A stretch of 64,000 nt of DNA from positions 2,121,711 to 2,185,710 of the forward strand of contig MU001495.1 of the NCBI GenBank assembly GCA_010093485.1, given 5' to 3'. How positions within the stretch are numbered: the stretch's first letter is position 1; each line of letters opens with the position of its first letter. The notes beneath the pieces are model-generated. The model worked only from the letters and a program-made list of their open reading frames with translations. It was not told the DNA's origin and did no database searches. Below are positions 16,561-26,787 of this stretch, piece after piece. This DNA comes from Karstenula rhodostoma CBS 690.94 (lineage: Eukaryota; Ascomycota; Dothideomycetes; Pleosporales; Didymosphaeriaceae). The translations under genes were made by a program, and so were the position numbers.

Positions 16561-17170
16561 TATTAAAGAAAAGGTTTATCTCCCTTAGTAATATTAGTTT
16601 TACCTCCCCTATCTTATATATAAAGAAGTCTAAAAGGGAGTAATATTTTTATATTAATTATAGAAGATTTAATAGTATTACTAAAAAAAATATTATTTTT
16701 ATACTATTATTAGAAAAAACTCTTATATACTTATTTAGGATATATATATTTACTAAACTAGATTTATAATAAGCCTTTTACTATATATAACTTATTAAAT
16801 ATACTTTTAATTTCTCTATATTTTAAATTTAATATAGTAATTTTAAGTATAATATTCTTCCTTTTAGTATAACTAATAGACTAGTATTATTCTAATACTT
16901 TATTAATATAATTCTAATTAATATAATTAATTTAATTTATATAGTTTATATTAATAATATCCTTATCTACTCTAAGAACCCCCTAAAGTATAAGACTTAT
17001 ATATCTAAAGTTATTAAATAGTTAAAAGAGTACTACCTTTATTATAATATTAAGAAAAGTAAATTTACTATTTAAAAAATTAAATTCTTAGGCTTTATTA
17101 TTACTACTAATAGGATCTATAAGGACTTTAAAAAGGAAACTATAATATAGGACTAGAAAGAGTTTACTAG
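16561..17170 (+). pseudogene. RIP-degraded gypsy reverse transcriptase domain
   Basis: In one continuous frame starting at 16,561 the translation contains SPILYIKKSK, NYRRFNSITKKN, FTKLDL, then after several stops LPFSITN, IVYINNILIYSKNPL and KIKFLGFIITTNRIY. These match, in order, the fingers, the LDL/AFY region, the catalytic YVDD box (both aspartates now read as Asn, as expected from GAT/GAC to AAT/AAC through G-to-A RIP on the opposite strand) and the thumb of Ty3/gypsy reverse transcriptases. Stops are TAG/TAA at positions that suit former CAG, CAA or TGG. The frame has survived without detectable indels for about 600 bp, so inactivation was by substitution. Confidence 0.85.
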
Positions 17171-18199
17171 TCTTTATACCCTCTAATTTTTTTTAGAATT
17201 CTATAACTACTATTAAATCTATTTTAAAAACTATAAATATATTATTTAACCCCTTACTAAGCTAACTAAAAAAGGTACTTAGTATAAGTTTAAAAATAAG
17301 AAATATATTACTTTTTAAGTTATAAAGGATTTTTTTTACTTAAATAATTTTATTATATAGTACTCCCTCTACTATAAAATATAAATAGAGACTAATACTA
17401 ATAATAATATTATTATAGAAGCTATTTTATAAATATAAAATAATAGAATTTAGAAATCTTTTAATTTTTACTTATATAAAATAAAACTAGTAGAAATAAA
17501 TTATAATATTTATAATAAAAAAATACTCGCTATTATAAATAGATTATATATATAATATACCTAGCTTATTAATCTATAGTTAAAAGAGCTATTTACTATT
17601 ATTATAGACTATTATATACTTAAATACTTCTTTATAAAATAAGAACTTATACCCTACTAGATTTATTAATTAGAAGTATTATTTTAGTATAACTATATAA
17701 TTATATTTTACTCTAAATTTATAAATATTATAGTTAATATACTATTATAGAAATAGGAAAAACTAGTTATATAGAAGGTAAAAACTAAGTTAGCCTATAT
17801 AATATATTTCTTCCCCTAATAATAGAATATTACTAATAATAATACTAATAATAAAAACTATAAAATAGTAGTATTAATTATTACTACTAAACTAAACTAG
17901 TAAAATAAGAAAATTAAATTATAAAACTTTCCTATTATATTAATAAACTATCTACTTAAAGTAAATTATACTAATTTAACCTTAGAATTACTTTAAGAGG
18001 CTATCTTTAAATTAAATAGTAAATATAATAAAATACCTTCTAAACTTCTTTTATATTAAAATTATCTAGTTATCTCTAAAACTAGTTAGTTTTAAATAAT
18101 CCTTATTAATATAGTTTACTTCTACTAAATAACTATATATTCTAGTACTAAAAAGACCTATAAACTTATTTAGAAATTATATTATTAAAACTATATATA

Positions 18200-19430
18200 T
18201 ATAAATATTAAATAGTTTATATATAATTATAAAATCTACTACTAAACTAAGCCCTCTTATAATAAAAAGCTAGGCCTATTCTAGTTACTACTTATTCTAA
18301 AAACTATATAGTAAAATATTTCTATAGACTTTAAAAACTTTCTACTAGACTAAAAGGACTTTAATAATATTATAATTTATATATACTATTTAAGTAAATA
18401 TACCTTTTTACTACTATATTATAAAATAATTACTATAGAATAGGCTACTTTCCTTTACTATTAGTATATCTAGAGGATTTTTAGTATCTCTAAATCTATT
18501 ATATTAGATTAAGGGCTATAATTTACTTTTAATTTTACTAGTAAACTATATTACCTTATAAATATATAATAGAAATTTATATTTATAGATTATATTTAAA
18601 TAGATAGCTAAACTAAGATATATAATAAATATATTAACTAGTATTTCTACTTATTTATTAATAAATTTTAAAATAACTAGTTAAATTTACTCCTTTTAAT
18701 AGACTAGATATAAACCTCTTTATCTAATAAATTTACTAGTTTCTCTCTATATAAAATTAAGTTTAACTATAAAATTAAAGTTTTTTAGAATTAAAAAAAT
18801 AAAGTTAGATTATTTAAAAACTCTCTTAATAATATTAATTTTAAGTAAGTCTATAAGTTTATTACTATTTACTTTAAAACTATTATTTAAATCTATAACT
18901 AGGCCTATTAGAATTTTATTATAGTATAAGACTTAATAGTAAAATAAGCTAATAAATATTACTAACTATTTAATTTTATTATTAGTAACTTTATCTATAT
19001 TACTCTAAAAGGCTTTTTAATATTATATCTTTTTATTAAATTTAATAAGTAAATATATAATCTATACTATATTATAGAGATAAAAGGGTTATTCTATAAG
19101 CTTAAATTACTATTATATATAAAAATTTATTTAGTATTTTATATAAACTATCTTTAAAAAGTATCTAATAACCTACTTTCTAGATAATACTAATTATAGG
19201 AACTACTAACTAAAGTTAATAATACCTTTAAATAAAAGGTATTACTTATTTATAATAACTAACTAAGTTAGGGAAAACTTTAATACTAAGTAGTATAGTA
19301 AAACTATAATTTAAATAATATATAATATCTAATATTTAACTTTAGAAATATTCTAAAACTAGTAAATAACTTTTATAATACTAATCCTTAAATAGCTAAA
19401 TCCCTTAAGTACCTAAATACTTAGAAGAAA
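18200..19430 (+). pseudogene. RIP-degraded integrase plus chromodomain
   Basis: Translating through stops gives a zinc-binding-region remnant followed by KPSYNKKLGL, then ISIDFKNF, then SISKSIILD*GL*FT, equivalent to the gypsy integrase core motif around the second catalytic Asp (SDRGPQFT), and further down the GFLILYLF region of the C-terminal domain. Near 19.29-19.43 kb the frame reads NYNLNNI*YL followed by FRNIL..VNNFY..NP, matching the chromodomain pattern of a GYD.D.TWYPAS segment followed by F.N.P.L...FH..NP. Chromodomains direct chromoviruses to methylated heterochromatin, which fits the location. The chromodomain assignment rests on pattern only. Confidence 0.75.
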
Positions 19431-20003
19431 ATTATTTTTAATAAAGGGTTTTTAAATAATAATCCTAAAAATAATATACCTATTAAGATAAGTAATTAAT
19501 AAAAAATTATTTAAAAATAGGCTAGTTAGTATAGTAATTTAATCTAAATAATTTATTTAATATTTATAAAATATACTTATTTTATACTTTTTAGTACTAT
19601 AAAGGATTAAATTTTATATATTAAATACTTTAAGTCTTTAACTATAAGTAAGGAATTTAAGGTTTTAAACTAAATCTTAATTTCTCTTTATAAAATTAAG
19701 GAATCCTATATAATATATATATAATAGTATATAACTAACTACTTAGAAAAATTCTAAATAAAAATATTTTTATATAAGAAATTATAGAGCCCTATATAAT
19801 TATACTAAAATAAAATACTCTAATCTAGTCTATAATTATATAAGTTTAATAAGAAATTTTTTAAAAATATAGAGAATATTTTTTTTTATTTTTATTTTTT
19901 TTTCCCTAAACTAATTTATTCTTTTTTTTCTTTTTTATAGATATAGGTATTTTTATAGTCTTTAGAAACTATTAAGACTCTAGATTATACTTAAAGGGGG
20001 GTA

Positions 20004-20290
20004 GTATAAGAGTTAATTTAATTTAAAATTAAATCCTTTTATAAAATATTTATTTACTTTTAAACTTAGGTCTTATCTAATAGTTTATATATAGATTAGT
20101 TAGTAGATTTTAAATATCTAATATATAGAAAATCCTTCTCTAGAATTCTTTCTATTTTAGTATTTTAAGTTTAGTTTTAATTTATATAGTTTCTTTTATT
20201 TATTTAATTCTAAGAGTATTTACCTTATTTAGCTATATTCTAGCCTTATAAATAGTATAAATATATTATTATTTATTATATTTAGACCTG
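20004..20290 (+). repeat. Probable 3' LTR of the chromovirus
   Basis: The stretch starts right after the polypurine tract (AAAGGGGGGTAG) that ends the gypsy internal region, with TATAAGAG, the RIP form of a TGTAAGAG LTR start. It is as TpA-rich as the rest and ends where TG/CA-containing sequence resumes (CCTGG at about 20,287). The matching 5' LTR was not found by eye, so the right end is approximate. Confidence 0.45.
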
Positions 20291-20690
20291 GCTATCTCTA
20301 GAAGAACACGACTATACTCTCACCTATAGAAATTATATTTTTCTAAAGTCTTATAACTCTAATATTCTAAAAATTATAATAAGTGACAAAAAATATTAAT
20401 ATTATTTTAAAGCATTGCTACTGCGTAAACGAAGCACGACTTATCTTCGCCGGACACAACGCTACCAACCGATACCACCTAAGAAGTAGTGCTTCGGGCC
20501 GCAGGAAGAGCGGTATTATACAGTATTTGCAGTCCCTGCAAAAAGAAGGAAGGATGGCACGTCGAGGCTACCAGTGAGAGTGAAGGTGATGACGTTGATT
20601 TTGAAACAAGCTATGCTATTCTAAGGAAAGCGCCGAGGCAAGCAAATCCAATCTTACTGCACAACACGGTCTTCCTCACACCACCAAACA
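20286..20690. other. Transition zone and 3' flank of oxygenase gene
   Basis: From about 20,286 CpG, CpA and TpG reappear, first sparsely, then at normal frequency after about 20,412. No convincing gene was seen. It presumably holds the 3' UTR of the oxygenase gene on the minus strand. Confidence 0.6.
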
Positions 20691-21811
20691 TCAGTACGCT
20701 GCGATAGCTTCCATTTGTTCCGGCTCTGGGTAGTGAACTGCATTCCTCATCGCCTGGTACTCCAGCGCAGTGAGATCTTCGTACATCGGCTTCTCCTCTC
20801 CCGTGACGAACTCCTTTAGCGGGCCAACGTTGACGTGTCGGTCGGCCTTCACAAAGTACACTAGACTCCACCTTTCGGGGACCATGTCGGCGTTGGGGTC
20901 CATCTCGTGAGGCTTGGTCACGCGGTGCAGACCAGCCCGCACGCTGCCGTTGGTCCAGCGCTGGATCGTTTCGGACGCGATGACGACAACCTCGTCGTCG
21001 CCGTTGTAGGGCATTGGAATGAAGCTGCCCGGCTTCTCACGGTCCTCGTATTCGAGTCCGCCAGTGCGGTCGGGGAACACGAGCGAGATTATTCCGAAGT
21101 CGTTGTGCGGCCAGATGCGGCTCACCTGGCCCGTCTCGAGCGTCTCACGCTTTACAGGCGGGAAGTGGTTGATGCGGATAGTCGTGGCTTCGTGCGTACA
21201 CTTGGAGGAGAAGAGCTTGGACTCGTGGCCCATGGCCGAAGCGAGAACCTCCAAGAGGTTGCTGCAGAGGTCACCGCAATCGAAGAAGAACTGATCCATG
21301 GTCTTCTGGTATCCGGGGAGAGCCTCCTCCGTGGGCCATCGGTTGGGGAAGTGCTTGTCATCTGGGTGTCCGCAATCGAATGATTCCTGTGGATGTCAAC
21401 ATTGAGTCGGTGAGCACGAGATTCAGAGACATACTTTGTTGTCGCTGAACTTGGGCGACTCTACATCGCCTGTGTTGCTCTCCAGCCACCAAGTCTTCTC
21501 TTCGCCCGGTGGGCTCCATCCGCGCTGTTGACCCTTCTGGGGATCATTAATGATGTCCTTCTTTTCGGCGAAGGGAAGCTTGAAGAAGCTCTTGATCTGC
21601 GGTCGTATTAGGCGCGTTTCCATCAGAAAGGCATTCAACTTACCTTGCTGAAAGTGTCTTCGACCACTGGTAGAGGCACGCTGTGGTTAACCAATTTGCA
21701 AAAGCCAAATTCAGTTAGCGCCTCAAGGAACTTTGCGCTGAACTCCGCACGTTGCTGCGCTGTGCCGTTGGACAAGTAAGCAGCGTCGAGAACAGGGATC
21801 GTCTTGGCCAT
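20691..21811 (-). CDS. 2-oxoglutarate/Fe(II)-dependent oxygenase (isopenicillin N synthase-like)
   Basis: Three exons on the minus strand, 21811-21644, 21596-21435 and 21386-20691, give 341 aa; both introns are about 47 nt. Phases agree at every junction. The start is the ATG beginning MAKTIPVLDAAYL. The N-terminal DIOX_N-like part contains the usual GFCKLVNH segment. The catalytic jelly roll carries the iron ligands in WPHNDFG (HxD) and GLHRV (distal His) and the 2-oxoglutarate-binding RxS in ERWSLVYF. Such enzymes hydroxylate, desaturate or cyclise small molecules or amino acids, using 2-oxoglutarate and O2 in the cytosol. The substrate cannot be read from the sequence. The gene lies about 400 bp from a heterochromatin-like block and is transcribed divergently from an isopropylmalate-synthase paralogue, which suggests a shared pathway (inference). 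The full set of ligands indicates an active enzyme. Confidence 0.9.
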
Positions 21812-22232
21812 TGTTAGAGGAGGGTGTGGGGGAAATGGAAGCTGTTGGAGAAGGCTTTGATGAGTTGTTGATCAAGTTGATACTGTGTGATCTGGAGATA
21901 ACAGCGTGCAGCTGGCCATTTTGAATTGACCACAAACTCATAGAGATCCATGTCGGAACGGTGTGGAGTTGCAGAACGTTGACGGTCCGTCGGTGCCACT
22001 AACGGCCCTAACCGAGACCGAATCAACACAACTACCGGTCCGATCGTACCTTGCATCGGATGTGGCTCGGCTTGGCTCGGTGCGTCCTATGGCAACGATC
22101 GACAGACTATCAGCAGTCGTACTCACGATATGAATCATATGTAAGTCGGCGGTGGTTCGAAGGAGGGCCATCTTGACAACACGCGGGCAGGATAATCGAC
22201 TTATCAAACCGACCTCAAGCAACATCTTCACA
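21812..22232. promoter_or_regulatory. Divergent promoter with two CGG-N-CCG sites
   Basis: This 421-bp intergenic region separates the start codons of the oxygenase (-) and the IPMS-like gene (+). CGGTCCG occurs twice, at 21983-21989 and 22036-22042, 53 bp apart. CGG-N-CCG inverted half sites are typical targets of fungal Zn2Cys6 regulators. The first lies in a wider palindrome, GACGG-T-CCGTC. I found no CCGGNNNNCCGG site of the kind bound by Leu3 for primary leucine biosynthesis. Confidence 0.45.
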
Positions 22233-24148
22233 ATGCCTATGTGAGTTGCATATTCTATCTAGCATTCTCTTCGCGAAGATAGAACGTGCTGATAATTACA
22301 GGCTACGCACATCATCAGAAAAGTACGAGTCCTTTTCACGACCCACCCTCGAAGACCGAACATGGCCATCCAAAAAGATCAAAAAGGCTCCACGATGGTT
22401 AGCAACAGACCTTCGCGACGGTAACCAGAGTCTCGCCCACCCCATGACAGTTGAGCAGAAATGGACTTACTTCAATCTCCTTGTCAAGATGGGCTTCAAA
22501 GAGATCGACGTAGCGTTCCCTGGAGCTTCAGATACCGAATTCAACTTCACCCGTCGGTTAGTTGAGACGCCTAATGCAGTGCCGGATGACGTGTGGCTGC
22601 AAGTGCTTTCACCCTGTCGAAGAGAGTTCATCAAGCGCACTGTCGAGAGCGTGACTGGAGCGAAGCAGGCCACCATCAGCCTATATATCGCATCGAGCGA
22701 TTCCTTTCTTGACACTATCTTCGGCCTCACGCAAGATGATATCCTCAACATGGCAGTCGACTGTGTGATGTACACCCGGGAGATCACGAAGGACGATCCA
22801 ACGCGACGATCTACCACCTGGAACCTTATCTTCTCCCCCGAAGCGTTCTCCGACACCGACCCATCCTACGCAATCAAGCTCTGCGACGCTGTTCGACGGG
22901 CATGGAACCCAAGCTCGGAAATCCCAATGATCCTTAACCTCCCTGCCACGGTCGAAATGAGTACCCCAAACACCTTCGCCGACCAAGTCGAAATCTTCTG
23001 CCGCGCCTTCCCCCAAGACTCCGTCATCGTCTCCCTCCACCCGCACAACGACCGCGGGTGCGCCATCGCCGCCGCCGAGCTCGGCCAACTCGCCGGGGCC
23101 CGTCGCGTGGAAGGCTGCCTCTTCGGCAACGGCGAGCGCACAGGGAACGTCGACCTCGTCACGCTCGCGCTGAACCTCTACACCCAAGGTGTGGACCCCA
23201 ACCTCGACTTCTCCGATCTGCCCGGCATCAGAAAAACAGTCGAGGAACTCACCCGCATCCCCGTGCACACGCGCGCCCCTTACGCAGGTGACTCCGTCTT
23301 CCTCGCGTACAGCGGCTCCCATCAGGACGCCATCAACAAGGGCTTCAAGCAGTGGGAGCGCCCGGCCGCGACACCGGGCAAGAAGAATATCTGGAAGGTG
23401 CCGTACCTGCCGCTGGACCCGCAGGACATCGGGGCGACGTACGAGAGCGTCATCCGCGTGAATTCGCAGAGCGGCAAGGGCGGCGTCGCGTGGACGCTGG
23501 AGCGCAGCGCAAAGTTGCAGCTGCCGCGGGCGCTGCAGCAGGAGTTCTCCAGCGTAGTGAAGGTCCTCAGCGACCGCGTGCAGCGCGTGCTCTCGCCGGA
23601 GGAGCTGCAGGAGCTATTCCTGCGGAACTACCGGGTGCTGGAGCGGGAGAGCAAAGTACTCGAGTGCAGCGCGGTGGAGAGTGGTGCCGGGCGATTCGAG
23701 ATCCGGGCGACGATTCTCATCAATGGACTCGCGCGTGAGATCAGGGGGAAGGGGCCGTCGGTCTCGGCAGCGCTGTCTGCGGCGCTGGCGGTGGGGACGG
23801 GGCTGCAGATCTCGTTCGATGTGTATCAGCGCAAGTGGATGGAGGGCGGGAAAGAGCAAGATATGGTGCTTGCGATGTGCGACTTGAAGCGCGGGAAGTA
23901 CACGTCGTGGGGCGTCAAGGTTGGGTCGACGCTCGAGGTGGAGCTGCTGGCGTGTCTTTCTGCTGTTCTGGTGAGTATCGCTATAAACACGTCGGTCGAC
24001 AGTGTACTAATCAACACAGGGACTCGAGAATCTGCTGCAGAGTCTACGGTTACTGCCGCTCTTCCACGGCGCGCAGAGCGAGAACACGGACACAAGCGGT
24101 TTCTTCCGCAAAGCTGTGTCTGTGGGGCCATGTTATACGTTCGGCTGA
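22233..24148 (+). CDS. 2-isopropylmalate synthase paralogue (LeuA/Leu4 family)
   Basis: Three exons, 22233-22240, 22302-23970 and 24020-24148, give 601 aa. The first coding exon is only 8 nt; splicing yields MPMLRTSSEKYE, which fits Leu4-type N-termini, and no good in-frame ATG lies further upstream. The family condenses acetyl-CoA with 2-oxoisovalerate to 2-isopropylmalate in leucine synthesis. Seen in the TIM barrel: LRDGNQSL (R41-D42), HPHND (249-253, metal-binding His pair), GNGERTGNVDL (278-288). The C-terminal third is a LeuA-dimer-like regulatory domain ending in PCYTFG. Many positions differ from what I recall of canonical fungal Leu4, and no mitochondrial presequence is apparent. It may therefore be a secondary paralogue making an elongated 2-oxo acid or a modified amino acid, as IPMS-like enzymes do in some peptide pathways (inference). 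The alternative is the organism's ordinary cytosolic LEU4/LEU9. Confidence 0.88.
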
Positions 24149-24390
24149 TGGGTTTCTGGTACCTTATGCTTTCCTGCTCATGTGTTGACAAACAATATTT
24201 TCAAGCATCTTTCAAGCATTTATCTATCAAGTCTACCCCCGGTCTCTATCATATCACTTGAAGTTCATACCGCAACACCCCCTGGTGATGACATGAAGAC
24301 CGTATCGAAGGTGAGCCTGAGCTTGAGGCAACTTGGGCTACTTTGCGTGTCTAAAACTTAAACGAGATACCGTATCGCCGGTGCCCCCAT

Positions 24391-25995
24391 TCACGCCGGA
24401 GCCTCCCCCACTCCCTCCCCAGCAAGCGTATACTTTGTCCCACTAAAACACGGCACCAACGCCCCCGGTATCTCCTGCTCGATCTTGAATTTGAACCTCC
24501 ACCCCGTGCAGTGACCTGGCATGAGGATCTGGGGCTTCAGATCCTGCAGGCCCTGAATCGAGGCCTCCAGCTTCGCGGCATCGCCGTCAGCGAGATGGAA
24601 GCCGCCGATTACCGCGTACAGCGGGGCGCCGCCGCCGATGGCGAGGGCGTGTGTGCAGATGTTGACGATGCCCGGGTGGGAGCAGCCGGCGAAGACGACG
24701 AGGCCTTTTCCTGGGGGTGGGAGGGGGAGTTAGTCTGACGTGGGAATGGTGGATGGAGAAGGTGCGTGAGCACTGGTACCAGCAGCAGCGGTGGAGGCGA
24801 TACAACGAACGAGAAAGGCAAAGTCAAGGGGCACACATACTTTTAAGCTTGCACACCACGAAGCGCTCGTCCCTGATCAGCTCATCCGGCACCCACTTGC
24901 CCTCCCCCGTGAACCGCATGCCCCGCGGAAACCCCACCTCATACGCCGTCTTCCGGGGCACTTCGCCAGAGACGAGAAACATATCTACGGGGTTGGAGTT
25001 AGCGTCGACGAAAAGGGATGGGCGAGGCACTTTTGCATCAGACACCAGTCCTACATACCCTCCAGCACCGCATGCGTATCATCACGCCTGGCGACCTGCG
25101 CCCCCGCCTCCTCCAGCTCCTCAAACGTCGGATCCGCCTCCAAGCTCGCGATAAACGGGCCTGCGTTGAACCCGCGGTAGATGGGCCGATCCGGATGCAC
25201 GTCCGCCGTGGGCTTGTCCAACCCCCCGTCTGCCGTCCTGGCAGCATTGATCATCCGTATTGCGCGCGGTAAGCCGCCGGAGTGGTCTGGGGTTGGGGGT
25301 ATGAGTTAGTGATGGGTCTATTTTGAAAGCTAGGGGGTAGGGGAGCAAGGCGGGCTAGAGTGCGCAAGTAATATTTGAAGAATTCTGATATCGCTTGCGC
25401 CTAGCATCCAGAACTTGTACTTCGATCTTACGTACCGCGGTGCCAGTGGGAGAGGTGCACGTGTTCGACAGCGGAGAGGTCTGCGCGCGAGCGAGTCACG
25501 TTTTTCTCGAAGACGTCCTCCTCGGGCCCGGCATCGAAGAGTAGTGTGTGGGATGTGGAGCCGGCAGTCGCGGTTATGAGGAGGGAGAGGCCGTGTGCCT
25601 GTGGGGGTGTGAGGGGGGTGTAGAATGCGTGTTGGGATAGAGAGGCTGGCGTAGACACCGGCGCACGATATCATATCAGATACACGTTTCCAACGGCGCG
25701 CAGGAGCAAGTGATCCCGCGCTCAACAGTCGGGAACACGACTTGGTCTTGCTTCATCGCGTGGCCCCGGTGTCCACGTCCCGTCCCAGAGAAACAGCACG
25801 ACTTACCCCGCAACATATATCCTCCATGCGCATCTCCATGGCCGCCGGACCGCGCTCACCAGCAGGCAGTTCCCTGAGGCGGAACGCCGTCGCATCCACG
25901 ACCGCGGGGTTCTGCGACTTTGATATCGGGTCGAGTTCGTTGTCGACGAGGACTTGGATCGTCACGGTGTCGACGTCTTGCAGTGTGTACGACAT
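24391..25995 (-). CDS. Metallo-beta-lactamase-fold hydrolase (COG1237-like)
   Basis: Five exons, 25995-25807, 25598-25436, 25286-25059, 24984-24841 and 24710-24391, give 347 aa with consistent phases. The first intron (208 nt) is long for this genome, so exon 1 is the least certain. Residues 64-117 lead into the zinc motif SHWHRDHSGG (H114, H116, D118, H119), whose codons span the exon 2/3 junction. Further along are GKGLVVFAGCSHPGIVN with the third metal His, and GGFHL and MPGHCTGW near the C-terminus. This order matches the family often labelled 7,8-dihydropterin-6-methyl-4-(ribofuranosyl)aminobenzene-phosphate synthase, although fungal members have no proven reaction. No signal peptide is visible, so it is probably cytosolic. 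It converges with the IPMS-like gene, leaving about 240 bp between stops. Whether the two act together is unknown. Confidence 0.85.
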
Positions 25996-26787
25996 TGTAG
26001 CTTCTCTTGCTTTTTATGACGCTGGTGGATTGGGGCGATGTGGCAGTCGGTTCGAATATGTTTGTAGAGTATGGGGGTCAGTATTTATTCCCGGTGGATT
26101 TTAGGGGCCGATGCCAATGTTCACGTTAATATGTCAGTTTGGGGTTGGAAAAGTAAGTTCTGCACGCTTGTAGTAGGGTGGTGCACTGCCCTATAGTAAG
26201 CGCTATGCACGCTTACTCTGCATCGCAGAACTGAGCCCCCTCTCGCATGGTGTAGAGATGAAAAAGCCGTATTAAATCCGACTTCTCCGATCGTGCGAGG
26301 CTTCGCAGTGGGAGACTAGTGATTAGTGCTGACAGTCTTACACCTTCGACGGTGAGACTACAGCAGTCTGTCCAAGAACCGACTACACGTAAGGACGTCA
26401 TTAAGCTGAGCAAGTAGGATTCCTGTGTGTGCTCGCGGAGTCGGAGGTTTTGTTACTCCGCCCTCTATCTACCAGGACGTATTCAGCGGCCTTGAATGTT
26501 GTGCGCGTGATACTACCTAATCTGATCAGGGGAATATTGCGGCGAGGAGAGTGCACGAACGTGACTTCGAAACATGAGCTGGTCAATTCACAAATACGCT
26601 TTCATCATGTCTATTTATTAGTTTGATCAACTTCCAACACTATCCAAGTGCAAGAGTAGACATAGGACAAGGCCTATCAAACGCCTGTAAATGTCCGCTC
26701 CAAGCCCAAAATCCCAAACTCATCATGTCCCAAACTCATCATGACCCCCAACGCCATGCACATGACCCCTGCCGTTTCACATGTACG
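25996..26787. other. Intergenic: hydrolase promoter and GCS 3' flank
   Basis: No gene is supported here. The only structure I noticed is a perfect 8-bp inverted repeat with a 7-nt loop (AGTAAGCG at 26195-26202, CGCTTACT at 26210-26217). Confidence 0.5.

Larger units (their letters stand above)
13200..20010 (+). mobile_element. Dead Ty3/gypsy chromovirus, internal region
   Basis: Frame-by-frame translation of the + strand, ignoring stops, gives gag-pol in canonical order. A coiled-coil-like gag N-terminus lies near 13.25-13.9 kb and a capsid-like segment near 14.07-14.46 kb. Reverse transcriptase follows near 16.56-17.17 kb (FTKLDL; a degraded YVDDILIYS read as YINNILIYS; FLGFIIT). RNase H lies near 17.37-17.76 kb, integrase near 18.2-19.0 kb (KPSYNKKLGL, ISIDFK, and a degraded SDRGPQFTS) and a chromodomain near 19.29-19.43 kb. 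A purine tract AAAGGGGGGTAG around 19,993-20,005 marks the expected start of the 3' LTR. The order RT-RH-IN identifies Ty3/gypsy and the chromodomain identifies a chromovirus. In-frame stops occur throughout, and nothing here can be translated. I did not locate the 5' LTR. Confidence 0.85.
1..20285. repeat. AT-rich, RIP-saturated transposon graveyard
   Basis: The block is dominated by TpA, and both strands are almost empty of TpG, CpA and CpG. The exceptions I noticed are isolated, for example TG at 1134 and 10345 and CA at 13033. This is the expected end point of repeat-induced point mutation, which converts CpA to TpA on both strands; CpG becomes TpG, which is CpA on the other strand and is converted in turn. 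Because TG is missing, no ATG exists and no open frame of useful length can begin. Every frame is dense with TAA and TAG, as expected from former CAA, CAG and TGG codons. At least one retrotransposon is recognisable (13.2-20.0 kb). I could not assign the sequence between 1 and 13 kb to families, but it is probably several nested dead elements. The right border near 20,285 is abrupt. Confidence 0.93.

Noticed and set aside
1..20285. The AT-rich block as a defined centromere
   Set aside because: Composition and dead retroelements are compatible with a centromere, but equally with a subtelomere or interstitial AT isochore. No histone data are available and the left border is outside the window.
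21812..22232. Leu3-type leucine-control site
   Set aside because: CCGG occurs only once in the region, so the CCGGNNNNCCGG site is not present.
24365..24384. Shared ATACCGTATCGCCG string here and near 44,990
   Set aside because: The match is only 14 nt with unrelated flanks; it could be chance or a tiny remnant and supports no element call.
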